64,000 nucleotides of DNA from Amorphophallus konjac (GCA_022559845.1 CM040123.1:295914642-295978641), one strand, 5' to 3'. Numbered from the stretch's first letter, positions 9,687-21,802 are shown. The notes: generated by a model not told the origin, from the letters alone. Numbers and translations are program-made.

Positions 9687-12600
9687 TGCCAATTTCAAAA
9701 CGGAGGTCTCCATGGAAGATTACGCTATGTTCTGCCCAGATTCCCAGGGGCGCGAGACCCCTGTTTCTTTTCCGGTAGATTTCTTCTCCCCTAGATTAGA
9801 TGTACAGTGTACAGAGTCCTCTAGGATGGTCGAGTCAGTCAGGGTAGAGTCTAGTTCGAGTTTTGTCAGCCCGTCCACGTCTGCGGCACCTGCCGTAACG
9901 CGTCCTCCCAAAACCATCCCCGATAGGTTTCTACAAGATTTGGCTGGGAGATGTCATGCTCTGTTGAAGTGTCCAGAATTTGTGGAGACCGCAATTATCC
10001 TGGAAGATGATGAGGGAATTGATGAGGTATGGAGTAAGGATGGACTAGGAATATATGAAATTGTGAATGAGAAAGACCCAGCTGATGATGCGGAAGATGA
10101 AATGGATGACACTGTCGACCTATATGCCCAAGGCTTGAAGAAGTTCGACGAGCCTTCCGTAGCAGTGGATGAATCCACTAAAGAAATTAACCTCGGAACA
10201 GTAGAGGACCCCAGGCCCATACTTATTTCCGCCAATCTCCCTCCTCCAGTCGAAGAGGAACTTGTCAAAGTCTTGAGGGAGTACAGCGATTCTTTCGCCT
10301 GGTCCTACGAAGACATGCCGGGCCTTGACCCCGCATTGGTCGAACACAGGCTGATTCTAAAACCAGGGGCAATGCCCGTTAAACAGAAGGCAAGGAGATT
10401 TCACCCGCAGATGGCCTTGAGGATTAAGGAAGAAGTCGATAAATTGCATAAGGCCAGGTTCATTAGAGTGGTGCTGTACCCGCAATGGGTGGCAAACATA
10501 GTCCCGGTGATGAAGAAGGATGGTAAAATTCGAATCTGTATTGACTTCAGGGACTTAAACAAGGCATGTCCGAAAGATGATTTTCCACTTCCTCACATCG
10601 ACGTCTTGGTCGATAATACTGCTGGGTACGAAGCCCTCTCCTTCATGGACGGCTACTCGGGGTATAACCAAAACCTTTTGGCTCCGGAGGATCAAGAAAA
10701 GACCTCGTTCACCACACCTTGGGGCACATACTGCTACGTCGTTATGCCATTTGGGTTGAAAAATGCAGGTGCCACCTACCAAAGAGCGATGATGGCTATC
10801 TTCCACGATATGATGCACGTTTATTTAGAAGCTTATGTGGATGATATTTTAGTCAAATCGAGGTTACAAGAAGAACACCCCGCCATTCTAGCCAAGGTAT
10901 TGCAAAGGGCTAGGGAATACAAGTTAAAGATGAATCCAAAGAAGTGTGTGTTCGGAGTTGCATCAGGGAAATTGCTCGGGTTTATAGTTAGTAAACGGGG
11001 GATTCAGATCGATCCAAACAAGGCAAAGGTCGTCATGGAAATGCCACCGCCGAAGAACGTCACTGAGCTTCGAGGTTTGATCGGGCGTTTGCAATTTATC
11101 AGGAGATTCATATCTCAGCATTCGCAAAGATGCCGCCCGTTTTATGAATTGTTAAAGGCAGGCGCGAAATTTGAATGGAATGAACAATGTCAAAAGGCCT
11201 ATGAGGAACTCAAGGTGTACCTCTCTAATCCCCCGGTTCTACAACCACCCGTCTCCGGGAAACCCCTGATCCTGTACATTTCTGTAATTGAGGACTCCCT
11301 AGGAGCTGTTTTGGCACAGGTAGACGATGAAGGAAGAGAAAGGGCGGCGTACTATCTCTCAAGGTTATTTAATCCCGCTGAATCCAAGTACACTGCTATG
11401 GAGAAGACCTGTGCAGCACTAGTGTGGGTAGCGCAGAAGCTTAAACACTATTTTCTTGCCCACGAGGTTAGGCTCATCTCTAGAATGGACCCCATTCGTT
11501 ATCTGTTGGAAAAGCCGGTCCTTTCTAATCGGCTAGCTCGCTGGCAAAGTTTTCTCTCCCAGTTCGACATCACCTTCATCGTGCAGAAAGCAATCAAGGG
11601 ATATGCTATTGCCGAGCACCTGGCTCATTCTCCTATCCCTCGCACTGATTCCATTCAGGACGAATTCCCCGATGAACACCTGGCGGTGATCACTCATCTT
11701 CCTTTTTGGTCCCTTCACTTTGATGGTGCCCTTAATTCCCAGGGCAGCGGAGTCGGCGCCGTTCTCCTTACTCCAGAAGGGGTAACCATCCCCGTGGCAT
11801 ATCAACTCTCATTCCCCGCCACCAACAATATAGCCGAGTATGAGGCTCTCCTTGCCGGTCTGAAGCACGCCTACATCTTGGGCGCGCGATACCTAAACAT
11901 CATAGGAGACTCCCAGCTGGTGCTGCGTCAAGTTTTGTCAACCTACCGCACCCGCGATCCTAAGCTCAAACCCTACCAGGATCTGGTCACGCTCTTGGCC
12001 AGGCAATTCAGGAAACTCGTCTACATTCACACTCCTCGCTCTCAGAATATCTTGGCCGACGCCCTTGCGTCGCTCGCCTCTTCTCTATCACTCCCCCTAA
12101 GTCGCGCCACTGAGACTATTGTGGTCCAAAGGCTCGACGTTCCTTCCCTGCAGGATCCCTGGTTCAACAATCTTAGGATGTCCGTAGAGAAGAAAATAGA
12201 AAGGGAGGAAATAAAAGAGGTTTCATTAACTGAGCTCGAGGAGATCATTGAAGAGGAAGAATTGCCGTGGTTTTATGAGATCGAACAATACTGCAAGGAT
12301 GGGACACTTCCGGAAACAGCCAATGCTGAGCAACGAAGAGCCATTAGAAGAGTCGCCGCCAGATACACGATCATCGCCGGTGAATTGTATAGGCGGGCTT
12401 TGAGTGGAGTTCTAATGAGGTGCCTAGATGACGAAGAAGCTTGGAAGGTCATGGAAGCAGCCCACTCCAGCGAGTGTGGAGGGCATGTGAACGGACAGGC
12501 CTTGGCAAAGAAGATTCTTAGGCAGGGCTATTACTGGCCAACCCTAGAAGAAGATTGCTCCACCTATGTCCGTAGGTGTCTTCAGTGCCAAATCCATGCC

Positions 12601-13526
12601 GACAAAATCCACGCTCCGGCCTCTTCTCTTCATCCTATTACGGCCCCCTGGCCATTTTCTATGTGGGCATTTGACATCATCGGACCCCTCGGTGATCCGA
12701 ACTCTGCTGTTAAACAGAAATCCTTCATTCTGACGGCTACGGAGTACTTTACCAAGTGGGCCGAAGCTGAAGCTTATGCAGAAATCAAAGCCACCACAGT
12801 ATGCCGCTTCATCATGAAGAACATTATCTCGCGGTTCGGAGTACCAAGCAGCATCGTCACCGACAACGGGCCTCAATTCATCTCACAAGAACTCCAAGAC
12901 CTCTGTAAGAAATTCAATATAGTTTTGCATCATTCATCACCATACTACCCCCAAGGTAATGGCCAGGCTGAGGCCACGAATAAGACCCTTCTCAAAATTA
13001 TCAAGAAAACATGCGAATCACATAAATTTGCTGATTGGGCCGACAAATTGATAGAAGCTCTATGGGCCTACCGCACCTCCGTCCGCACTCCCACAGGGCA
13101 GACTCCCTTTGCCCTCACCTATGGAATGGAAGCGGTGCTCCCGTATGAAATTCTGATCCCTTCCCTAAGGGTGCAGCTGGATAAGGAACTTAATCTTGAC
13201 GAACATCGAGAGGCGTTGCTAGTCCAACTGGAACTCTTAGACGAGAAGAGGTTGAATGCGGCCAATCATGTTTCAGTATATCAAAAGCGTGTCTCGCGAT
13301 ATTTCCAAAAGAAGGTCATTGAGAGGAAATTTCACGTGGGTAATATGGTTTTAAAACGCAAATTCGTCAGGTCAGCGGGCCCCAGGTCTAAGTTGCAACC
13401 CAACTGGGAAGGGCCCTTCGTAATCAAAGAAGCTTATCCAGTCAATGCCTATCGTCTAATTAACCGGAGGGGGAGGAATTGCCAAACCCGTGGAATGGGC
13501 TGTATTTAAAGCATTTTCATCCATAA
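9687..13526 (+). pseudogene. pol: E1 RT, RNase H, second RNase H, integrase
   Basis: After the A-run the frame is open for nearly 1280 codons. An acidic linker leads to reverse transcriptase from about 10430, with catalytic YVDD at 10834-10845. The first RNase H is about 11260-11530. A second, archaeal-type RNase H is about 11705-12080 (LHFDGALNSQG, NIAEYEALLAGL, GDSQLVLRQV, ADALASLAS), diagnostic of the Tat lineage. Integrase has the HHCC zinc region (12470-12600) and D, D, E at 12673, 12862 and 12970. Near 13465 a frameshift spoils the last residues; another frame restores the family ending (PWNGLYL) and stops at TAA 13524-13526. The catalytic core itself carries no stop. Confidence 0.93.
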
Positions 13527-14292
13527 AAATAAAACCAGTGAACGGCTCGATGGCAGGGCATACCCCACCAAATTGCGAAAGGAGGACCCAGGTCCAGCAT
13601 CTCACACACTACACGACCCCGTGGTGCGGTATTCTCTCATGCTACCCGACACCGTTTCTCCTTTGGCCATGCTCGGGGAAGGTGGAAATCCTTGTATTTC
13701 CTCTCTCTCGGTTGAAGATAGGGGCAAGTGGTGAATAAGGGGGCGAGAACTGACCCAGATTCCCTGTTAAAAGAGGTCTCAAATAGGGGCAATCCGTTAA
13801 GACCTCACTCTACAAAAGAAAAAAGAAGAGAAAGAAAAGGAAAGCAAAAAGAAAGAAAAAAAAAGGAGAAAAGAACAGGGGCAAAATCAAAAGATAAAGC
13901 CGAAAGTACAAAGCCCAAAGAATGCAACTAGGCATGGCAAGAGTGGCAGTACAGTTTCCCCGCGGGACGTTATGAGCCCGGTCGCATGCGTGCCTAGAGC
14001 GGGTGAAGGTTCGATAACGGATACAAAGTCCCGGCGCAACAGACCAGATTCCTTGAAAAGGGGGTGTCCCGGGAAGAGAACTCAAGCCCTAAAAACCCCT
14101 ACACCTATCGTCGGCTTCTCTACTCAATCTTTTTTTACTTTCCCAAGGAATGAATCCCACCCCAGGTATGGCCTCAGCAGAAGCACCGTCGAGCAAAGTT
14201 GACTCCGATCACGGGCGGTCCCCCCTTCCCGCACGTGCTGGGCCTTGGGATTCCGTAGCAAGACGAGAAGGTCCCTATTATTGAGACCCGAG
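13527..14292 (+). other. E1 post-pol spacer
   Basis: Noncoding sequence after integrase, including a purine-rich stretch at 13815-13880. It is homologous in reverse to E3 at 23548-23900 and 2320-2672, which shows that E1 inserted into the equivalent place of a relative. I see no gene. Confidence 0.6.
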
Positions 14293-14530
14293 CTGGTTTC
14301 AAAACCCAAAAAATCAAATATTTCAAAACCCAAAAAAATCAAATATTTCAAAACCCAAAAAAATCAAATATTTCAAAACCCAAAAATCAAATATTTCAAA
14401 ACCCAAAAAAATCAAATATTTCAAAACCCAAAAAAATCAAATATTCCAAAACCCAAAAAAATCAAATATTTCGAAACCAAAAAAAAATCAAATACTCCAA
14501 AACCCAAAAAGATCGAACATTTCAAAATCC
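14293..14530 (+). repeat. A-rich minisatellite after pol
   Basis: About ten degenerate units of 22-25 bp, each resembling AAAACCCAAAAAAATCAAAT followed by ATTTC. Related A/T-rich repeats lie downstream of the coding region in E3 (2160-2310) and E2 (57080-57210), so the feature is conserved in position. Confidence 0.85.
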
Positions 14531-14602
14531 AACAAAATCTTACATGTTTCCCTCTTGCATTCATCTGCATTTCTCGCACTTTGATACTTGCCTATTTAAT
14601 AA

Positions 14603-14672
14603 GGCTCACCCCCCTTGACCAAAAGTCAAGAAAGGGTCATCTCCTAACTTGCTGTAGGGAAGGGGCTGAGCC
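14603..14672. terminator. Hairpin between sense and antisense genes, E1
   Basis: Arms GGCTCA..CCCCTT (14603-14616) and AAGGGG.TGAGCC (14660-14672) can pair as a stem of about twelve base pairs. E2 has a related hairpin at 55905-55972 in the same relative place, between the end of pol and the 3' ends of the antisense genes. A role in 3'-end formation for the convergent transcripts is inference. Confidence 0.5.
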
Positions 14673-14903
14673 TAAAATAGATTTAATCTGTTTCGTGTTT
14701 GCATGTGTGCAGGGGCAGGTTGGAAGGGCAGTTGGCTCGAGACCACATGAATATTCAATCCTCGCGTTGACCTATGCAATCACATCACATCATAATCGAA
14801 TTACAAAGCTCAAACTCAATCTCATTCAATCTTATTCATGTCATATATCAAGCTATCCAGATATAAAATCCTATCCCACATCATCATAAAAACAAAAGGA
14901 AAA

Positions 14904-16344
14904 TCACTCAGTCCGCCGCCGGGCATCCCCGCGAGGACGTATCTCTCTCAACTCCCTAAGGTAAGCCTGTCGAGTCTCTGGAACCTCCTCAACCTCTGCT
15001 GGTAGGGTACGCACCCTACTCACCTCCCACATAATCAGCGCACTCCTGACCGCCTGCTCGTCCTCCTCTGTCCCGATCCTCCGTGCCTGTAGCATGGGAA
15101 GGTGGGGTAGCGTAGGTAGCACCGTCCGGGGTAGTCCAATCTGCAGGTAGCATCTGTGCGGGCCGTACATCGCTAAGGTAGTGTCGCTCACGAGCCTCAA
15201 GTCCAAGCCAGCTCTCCTCGGTAGTCTGATGGTGGTATCATGGAGGAAGTTCGGGCGCATCACAAACCTATCCAGGGGCAGCCTGTTGATGTACGGGCGC
15301 CACTCGTCCCTGGTCTTCAGCTCGGCCGTCCTGCACTCAACCTGTGGAGAAAACCTGAAGACGCCCCCTATGAAGTAAAGGGGATGGCTCTCAAAGATCC
15401 TGCTAACTGAAGTAATGTCCTCCCTCAGGGTAAACTTCATCCTAACTCCCATCCAGCACTCCAATAGGATCATTGAACCAAAGAGAGGACCTCCTAAGGC
15501 TGCTGAAGTAAGACCCTCGTACAGGTAAGCTAAGACAGCCTGAGAGATGGAAAACCCCTGCTAAAGGCCGCTGATGGTGCTGAGTAAAGGAGTCTCTAGG
15601 ACATGGTCGGCTGAAGGGAAAAGGATGGCCCCGCATAGGCAGATGGACGCAGCTTTGGCTATGGCTTCAACCCACCCACACTTATTCCGGCAATGCTCCA
15701 CTACCCACTGGCTCAGAGGAAGGAGGTGGATGTGGCGAGGGCCTATAAAGGTACGAACATCCCCGCTATCAGGTATGAATCCCCCTAGGATGAGTTTTGG
15801 GTCTATAGGGGCAACGGTATGACATATCAAGTCTTCCTCCCCCACCTTGGACCTAGGGAGCCCGAAATATGTCTCTACCTCCTCTAGCAAGATAGTGGCC
15901 TCAAAAGATGGGAAGAAGAAAGTGTGGGTCTGAGGGTGCCAAATCTCCATCAGAGCAGAGATACTATGCCAGTCTAAGGAAAGTTTAGGGTAATTCTGAC
16001 CTAAAACTAGGAGGGAGTGTAGGTGCCAGGATTTGAGAAGATGAGTCACCCCGAGGGGCAATGCACGGACCATGGGAGCCACCCACTTTAAACTAGAAAA
16101 GCGTCTCGGGCCGGGAAGAAGCTGAAAAGAAGGAGAAGGCAAAGGGGTGTAAGGAGATATAAGAGGAAGATTGAAAGGTGGACTCTAAGCATATGCTGAC
16201 CAAACTTACCTCTCTCATAGGGGTGGCGCTGAGATGTCGAGGAATCAAGCTTAGCCGTTGAATCGCTTCCCGCTCCTTTCTAGCCGGCCGCGGTCCTTCA
16301 AACAACGCGGCCTCCGCAGGACTTCCATCATAAGCCCTCTTCAT
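14904..16344 (-). pseudogene. PMD1 of E1: antisense PMD-like gene, one nonsense codon
   Basis: Two exons on the strand opposite gag-pol. Exon 1 is 16344-16210 (45 codons, from ATG, donor GAG|GTAAGT). Exon 2 is 16121-14904 after acceptor TTTTCAG, and is exactly 1218 nt like its E2 homologue. The protein resembles plant-mobile-domain or DUF7745-type proteins: IWHPQTHTFFFP, ATILLEEVETYFGL, then CLCGAILF and a basic C-terminus. A single in-frame TAG at 15563-15561 interrupts it; the frame then continues, with family residues (YLYEGLTSAALG), to the normal end. Its function is unknown; host PMD proteins act in gene and transposon silencing. The homology is firm because the E2 copy aligns throughout. 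Confidence 0.82.
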
Positions 16345-16559
16345 GTTGAGGTGACGAGAATCGAAGGTTTTAGGCTTCAGGAAAGGGAGGATGAGTGAGT
16401 TGAGGGTTCAGGCCTCCCTACTACTTGTAGGGTTCATTAGGAAGCCTAAACATCTTAGGATTAGGCCTAGATAAGCCTAGGACGGGTTTAGATAGGGTTC
16501 TGATAAGTACAAAGCGCCTTGCCCTCGGGCTGGGGACTCTCCAGGGAGTCCCCTTTCGG

Positions 16560-16790
16560 GCAGATAGGATGTTGGATTGGATGGTCTTACGATAGACCGT
16601 CCATACCATATACGGCCCATCATCAACCGTTCTTCTCTCCAAGGAAGCCCGAGCCCGGTGACTTGTGCGGCCCGACATCCGCCGTTCCAGCATTCCTACG
16701 GTTTTCATGGAACCGTTCCAAACAATTTAAGCGGCCCTTAGGGAACCGCTCTTATCTACGAACGGCTAGGGGAGAGCCGTCCATATGCTC
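16560..16790. repeat. CGGT..ACCG palindrome cluster upstream of PMD1 (E1)
   Basis: Interrupted palindromes such as GGTCTTACGATAGACCGTCC lie between the PMD1 start (16344) and the PMD2 end (17193), in promoter position for PMD1. The same kind of unit occurs in E1's LTR and in PMD2 intron 1. Confidence 0.7.
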
Positions 16791-16825
16791 TGCCCCCCGA
16801 TTAACCTGCTGCACTCATGTCTCAA

Positions 16826-17055
16826 TCACTTAGCGCTCTCATCTCACTCAAGTCGGCGTGTGCGTCTCTCATCTCACTCAAGTCGGCGTGTGCGTCTCTC
16901 ATCTCACTCAAGTCGGCGGGTGCGTCTCTCATCTCACTCAAGTCGGCGTGTGCGTCTCTCATCTCACTCAAGTCGGCGGGTGCGTCTCTCATCTCACTCA
17001 AGTCGGCGGGTGCGTCTCTCATCTCACTCAAGTCGGCGTGTGCGTCGCTCATCTC
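16826..17055 (+). repeat. 30-bp minisatellite, about seven copies
   Basis: Contiguous near-identical 30-bp units containing CTCATCTCACTCAAGTCGGC, varying at one position (GTGTG or GGGTG). The unit length is a multiple of three, so several frames stay open on both strands. These open frames are artefacts. It lies between the two antisense genes. Confidence 0.93.
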
Positions 17056-17192
17056 TCTCAGGCTAAGCGCGCTCCTCAAACTCATTTCGCCCACTCATAC
17101 ATACATTCATCCATAAAACAAACGAAAAACAAAGATAGGCACATCACTAATCATGTCACACCATGTACAGAGGACGGGCCCAGTATAATCAG

Positions 17193-20100
17193 TCAAGCAG
17201 CTCCCTCTCCCTGGCCCCCGTCACTGTCTCCACCGCCCTCATGCCTCTTTGGGGGAGGCATCGCTGAGGTCGCCTCATCACGCCGTCGCCGGCGCCGCTC
17301 CTCCTCCTCGTTCCTCCGATGGCCAGAGGAACTAGTGAAGTAACTCCTCACAGAGCCGTGGGTGCCGTGGCTACCACTCGCAGTCGCCCTACTGCGCTCC
17401 CGACTCGCCTCCTTCAGACCCTCCACCTTGCCCTCCAACCGGGCAACCTGTAGACGGGCCTGCTCTGCCTCACTCCTGTAACGCTCGGCCTCTGCCCGGT
17501 AACGGTCCGCCTCGGTAGCACCGGCCCGTAGTCGCTCTAGCTCGGCCCGGAGGAGTGCCGTCTCCACTGCGTCCACCGGTCGGCTCCGCGCAGCCTCTTC
17601 TCGCACCCGGGCTACCTCCTCCAGAGCCACCACCCGGCCCCGCTCCAGCTCCGCCTGGAGGCGGGTCAGCTCGGACGTCTGCATTCACATATCACTATCA
17701 GTTGGTTACATTTCATACATTTCATAAGCATAAATAAGCAGGAGGAAGTGTAGAGATTTGTGTACCCTCTCCACGAGTGCCACCTCGGCCGCTTTGGCCC
17801 GCTCTACCATCCGAGTGAAGTCTGCATCCCGATCGGCTTGATCTGCTGGGGTTTGGACGGAGTAGGAAGAAGGAGCGTCTGGTCCCGCCCTCTGAACACC
17901 CTCGGCGCGCTGCATCCAAATACTCCAGGTCAGTCATAGGCATAGTCATAATCATATAGAACTGCATAATTTAAAGAGTTTAGGTTTAGAGCACTCACCA
18001 GTAGGGCCAGGGCCTGTCGGGCCTCGTCTCTCTCCTAGATGGTGGAGTGCAGGAGTCCCTGCAACTCTGCCACTCGTCCTGCGGGGTCGACCTGCATGTA
18101 AAAGTCCTTGTTAGTGCATCATTCATAAGCATAATAGACAAAGTTTAAGTTTAGAAGTCGTACCGGTCGGTGGGTGCCTCGGAACACCTGGTCCCGGTAG
18201 TGCCGTGCGTACGCAGTGTAGTACGCGCTGTCGCTCTCTGCCCGGGCGGTCACCACTCGCCCTCGCGCGGCCCAGTCGGCAACCTGCTCGGCGTTCCTCG
18301 CTGTCCAGTCGTACGCCTCGCGGAGTCCCCGGGTCGTCCTCGTCACTCGTTCCCCCGCCTTCTCGGGCACAGGGAACTCAACGGCCGGCTGATAGACCCC
18401 GATGGTCCTCATCACCAACCTAAAGTGTAGTGGCTCCACCACATTCATGCAGTGAAGCCACACGTCCCGGCCAGAGAAGGCCAAGGCCTCGGTCACCCAC
18501 GGCTGGCCCTCCGGGCTCTCCTCCGTGTAAGGAGTCCACCGTACCTGCAAAGAATAGGAAACTGCATCAGCATCATCATATCTTGACAGAATAGCATGTA
18601 TTTAAAGAGTCTGAGTCTAGAAGTGTACCGAGGTGTACGGTAGAGTGTCCAGGTTGCCCTGCAGCTCCCGGACCTGCCTCCTCAAGGCCATCATTTCCCG
18701 GGGTGCTGTCCACCTCCGCGCGATCGGCAGGAGCCCAGGGCGGGTCTCCTCGCCTCTCCCCAACCCACGTAGGCGCACGTAGGCCCACACCTGTACCACA
18801 AGTCGTGTCAGCATTCAGTAAGCATATAGAGTTGCATAATTAAGACTAGAGAAGAGAGTCGCACCTGGAGTAAGGGGGAGAAGCCCCCAAGCATCGCCCG
18901 ACGCGCCGTCGAACTGAGAGTGTCAAAGAGGAAGGCGAGGACCGCCGCTCCCCAAGCATAGTCACCTACGTGCTCGAGCTCCTGGAGAAGAGGGAGGAAG
19001 CGGCAGCTCATCACGTCCGCCCGAGTGGAGAAGAGAAGCCGCCCGAACATCAGCATCAGGAACCGTCTCAGCACTCTGTCCGCCTCAGGTCCCGGCACCG
19101 CTGCGACCCTCGGTCTCGCCAGCCCCACGAGCCGCTCCAAGTGCTCCTCTGGTCGCTCGCCCACTGCAACGCCAGCTCGTCGAAGACCCAGGCTGTCCTG
19201 GAGAGCAGCCCGGGGAAGGAGGGTCGACTGCCTCTCGGGGCGCCGCAGCTGTAGGCCGAGCAGCTCCCGAGCCATCCCCCGGTAGTCAGGAAAAGTAGTC
19301 CCGCTGACCGGCGACCCGTGCACGCGTAGGCCAGTAAGCCTGGCCACGTCCTCCAATGTAGGGACCATGTGCCCCCACGGGAATAAGAACGTCCGACTCA
19401 CTGTATCCCAGCGGTCGTGCAGGGCATAGAGCAGAGCTGCGTCAAAGCGACACACCTCGATACTCAGGAAGGGGGCGAACCCCATGGCAGTCAACCGCTC
19501 CCTCTGGAAGTCCGGCAGTGCGAGGTACACTGCCCGAACCTACAGCCAGGAGGTACGGGTCCTACGCTTCCCCTGCATTCATCCATCTCATTTACATTAG
19601 TCATTTAGTTTCACATTTGTTTCATATAAATAAAACGCTCAAAGCCCAATTATTGATTTGAAGAACGGTTACTCACGAACCGCTCTATATATGAGCGGCC
19701 CCCCCTCAAACCATTCTATTTCTCAGGTTCCCCCGTTTGAATGGGCTATCCCTAGCCGTTTCTATTTTTGACGGATTACCTGGAACCGTCTGTTTGCCCG
19801 TCTTCCTAAGGAGTAACGGCCCACCTTTGACCGTATTGTTTTGATGATGGTCCTGTAAGGACCGTATTGTTTTGCTTGGTTACATGTTTGGACGGACCTA
19901 TGTGGTCGCCTACCTTTTGAACGGTGATAACCTCGCCGTATTGGGGTTTTGGTGCCCCGTTGGCTTTGTAGGGGTGAGCGGCGCTCCTTGCACCGTGTTT
20001 ATTTGAGGCGGTCCTTTGGGGACCGCATTGTTTTGCCGTACGGTTTCTGTTAAACCGTTTTACCGTCGCCGTCCCTGACGACGGTGAAGGCCCCCCGGCC

Positions 20101-20437
20101 GGCTGGGAGACCTCCGTGGTCCCTAAACCGACCCCCCTAGGCCCCTCTAAACCCCTAAAACTAACATACAGGGAACAAAATCAAAAGAAATGGGAAGAAA
20201 GGCGGGGAGGCCTACCTCGGGATCACGTGGCTTTTTGGCCGCCCCCGTGGGCGGTGGTCCTCCGGCGACCTCCTCCTCGCCGGCAGGGGCCTCTTTGTCA
20301 GCAGCGACGATGGCGAGCTCTTCCATGGTCACCCCGGGCGTTTCTCCTTCCTCCGGCAGTGGTGGCGGTGGTTCCACCGGCGGCGAGCCCTCACCGGCGG
20401 CCGATGGCCTGGCCGCCTGGTGCTTCGTCCTGGTCAT
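17193..20437 (-). pseudogene. PMD2 of E1: seven-exon antisense PMD/coiled-coil gene
   Basis: Exons on the minus strand: 20437-20216, 19572-18865, 18790-18629, 18544-18164, 18091-17999, 17909-17766, 17678-17193. All introns are GT-AG and phase 0; the exons total about 731 codons. Exon 1 is acidic and proline-rich. Exon 2 holds the PMD core (RTFLFPWGHMVPTLEDVA, LTGLRVHG). The last exon is an Arg/Glu coiled coil with a basic tail. Exons align with PMD2 of E2, with identical sizes for the 31- and 48-codon exons. TAG codons at 19542-19540 (codon 11 of exon 2) and 18037-18035 break it. A shorter product starting inside exon 2 is possible. Confidence 0.8.
19660..20080. repeat. CGGT..ACCG palindrome array in PMD2 intron 1 (E1)
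   Basis: About eleven interrupted palindromes in 420 bp, for example GCGGTCCTTTGGGGACCGCA and ACGGTTTCTGTTAAACCGTT. The arms are CGG[T/C] and [A/G]CCG, about 8-10 bp apart. The whole array lies inside the first intron of PMD2. E2 carries an analogous array with a different core in its own intron 1. Confidence 0.8.
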
Positions 20438-20585
20438 CAGGTGGGCTGAGGAAGATTGAGAGAGGGAGGGAGGTTGAGAAGAGAGAGGGAGAGAGGGAGA
20501 GTGAGGGCGTTTTTCGCCCCTTCGTTCCTTCCACCATCGGTTACGGTGGAGGGAAACGAGGGGGTTCCTTTTTTTCGAGGTTGCA

Positions 20586-20880
20586 GAGAAGAACGGTCTA
20601 TCGTTAGACCGTTCATTTTGTGAACGGTTATATAGACCGTTCATTTTGTGAACGGTTAGTCTCTAACCGCATGTATCTTTTGACCGTTAATTTCAAGTCG
20701 GTTGGAATTCTATGCTCGAGCGGTTCTCTTGGAGCCGTTCTTATTATAAACGGTGCCGTACCAGCCGTTCATCACTGGCAACCGGCCCTGTAAGATTTGT
20801 TCGAAGGTCAGGTAAGAACGGCTAACCTAGAGCCGTTTGGAATCTTGCACGGTTGACATGAGGCCGTATATCTGGTTGGT
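20586..20880. repeat. CGGT..ACCG palindrome array upstream of PMD2 (E1)
   Basis: At least seven units in about 300 bp, such as AACGGTTATATAGACCGTT and ACGGCTAACCTAGAGCCGT, just upstream of the PMD2 ATG at 20437. The dense and regular layout argues against chance. Confidence 0.8.
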
Positions 20881-20959
20881 CTATTTAAATCATGAATATT
20901 GAATATTTTCTTTGGAAATACATATCTTAACCATTTTTTATGCAGCATCACTTCAGTCT

Positions 20960-21420
20960 GTCTCGCCATTTCGCCTGCACAGGTAAGTCAGGTATGGCCT
21001 TCTATCCCTAAATCCCTTATTGCATTATTATATGGTATTATATTATAATATTTTGAGAGCCGGCAGGTTTCTTATGTGTCCCAGGATCTGATGTTCCCCT
21101 TCAACAAAAACAATGATGATCCAGGCTCATATACCTAACCTTCGGATAAGCCGTTAAGTTGGGATATCACGAGGAGGACGGTTCTATCCGCACGCTGTGG
21201 TTGCGGACGGTATCTTGACTCTGATATTCCCAGCTTAATAATACTACTCTCGAATATTTTATATTTTAATCTTTCTTCGCATTCGTTTTAACGATTTCTT
21301 TTATTTTTAGCCCAGCATGCATCATGCGCATCCCTTTGAGCTTTCATGCCCCATGGTCTGCTTAAGAAATGTCCCGTCAAGTGATGGTCAGCTGTGTGTC
21401 CAAATGCTCGAGTAAGGTGA
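20960..21420 (+). other. Conserved 3' noncoding module, E1 copy
   Basis: Ordered blocks shared with E2 (48970-49310) and E3 (1010-1480): CACAGGTAAGTCAGGTATGG, a TATATGGTAT block, CTGATGTTCCCCTT, ACTCTGATATTCCCAGCTTA, and TTTAGCCCAGCATGCATCAT. It has no ORF. It lies upstream of the antisense genes and before the polypurine tract, so it could serve either strand. Confidence 0.65.
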
Positions 21421-21802
21421 ACTAATTCCATTCCGAATTCGAAGGTTTTCTTTGGTCGGTTCGTTGGGGTCGGTTGACTGAAAGATCCCCGTCTGGAGCT
21501 TTAGCATCTTTTTCTTTTGTGGCCCCCTCATTGGACCGCGGGATTGTGTCGCCCATGAGGTTGGTCTTGTCGGTTGATTTCGTTTAGTTTAGTCCCTCCA
21601 GATTGGCGTCGCCTTTTAGTCAATTACTCCTAACGTTCGGTCCAGGATTTTCCGAAAGATTCTCACCGCTTGTTGGTAGAAACGGGTGTCGTTTTACCTT
21701 AACGCCCGCCTTTTCGGTCCACTCCGCTGCATTTCCGCTCCACCTCCATGTTCCATATCACCTCCGCTTCACCTCCGCTCGCTCCCCTGCAAAGAGGGTG
21801 TT

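Noticed and set aside
16826..17055. Possible CRISPR-like array
   Set aside because: Repeats are contiguous without unique spacers, and the setting is a plant retrotransposon.
16785..17116. Overlapping open frames on both strands with repeated residues
   Set aside because: They come from a 30-bp tandem repeat whose length is a multiple of three; no start context, family match or conservation.
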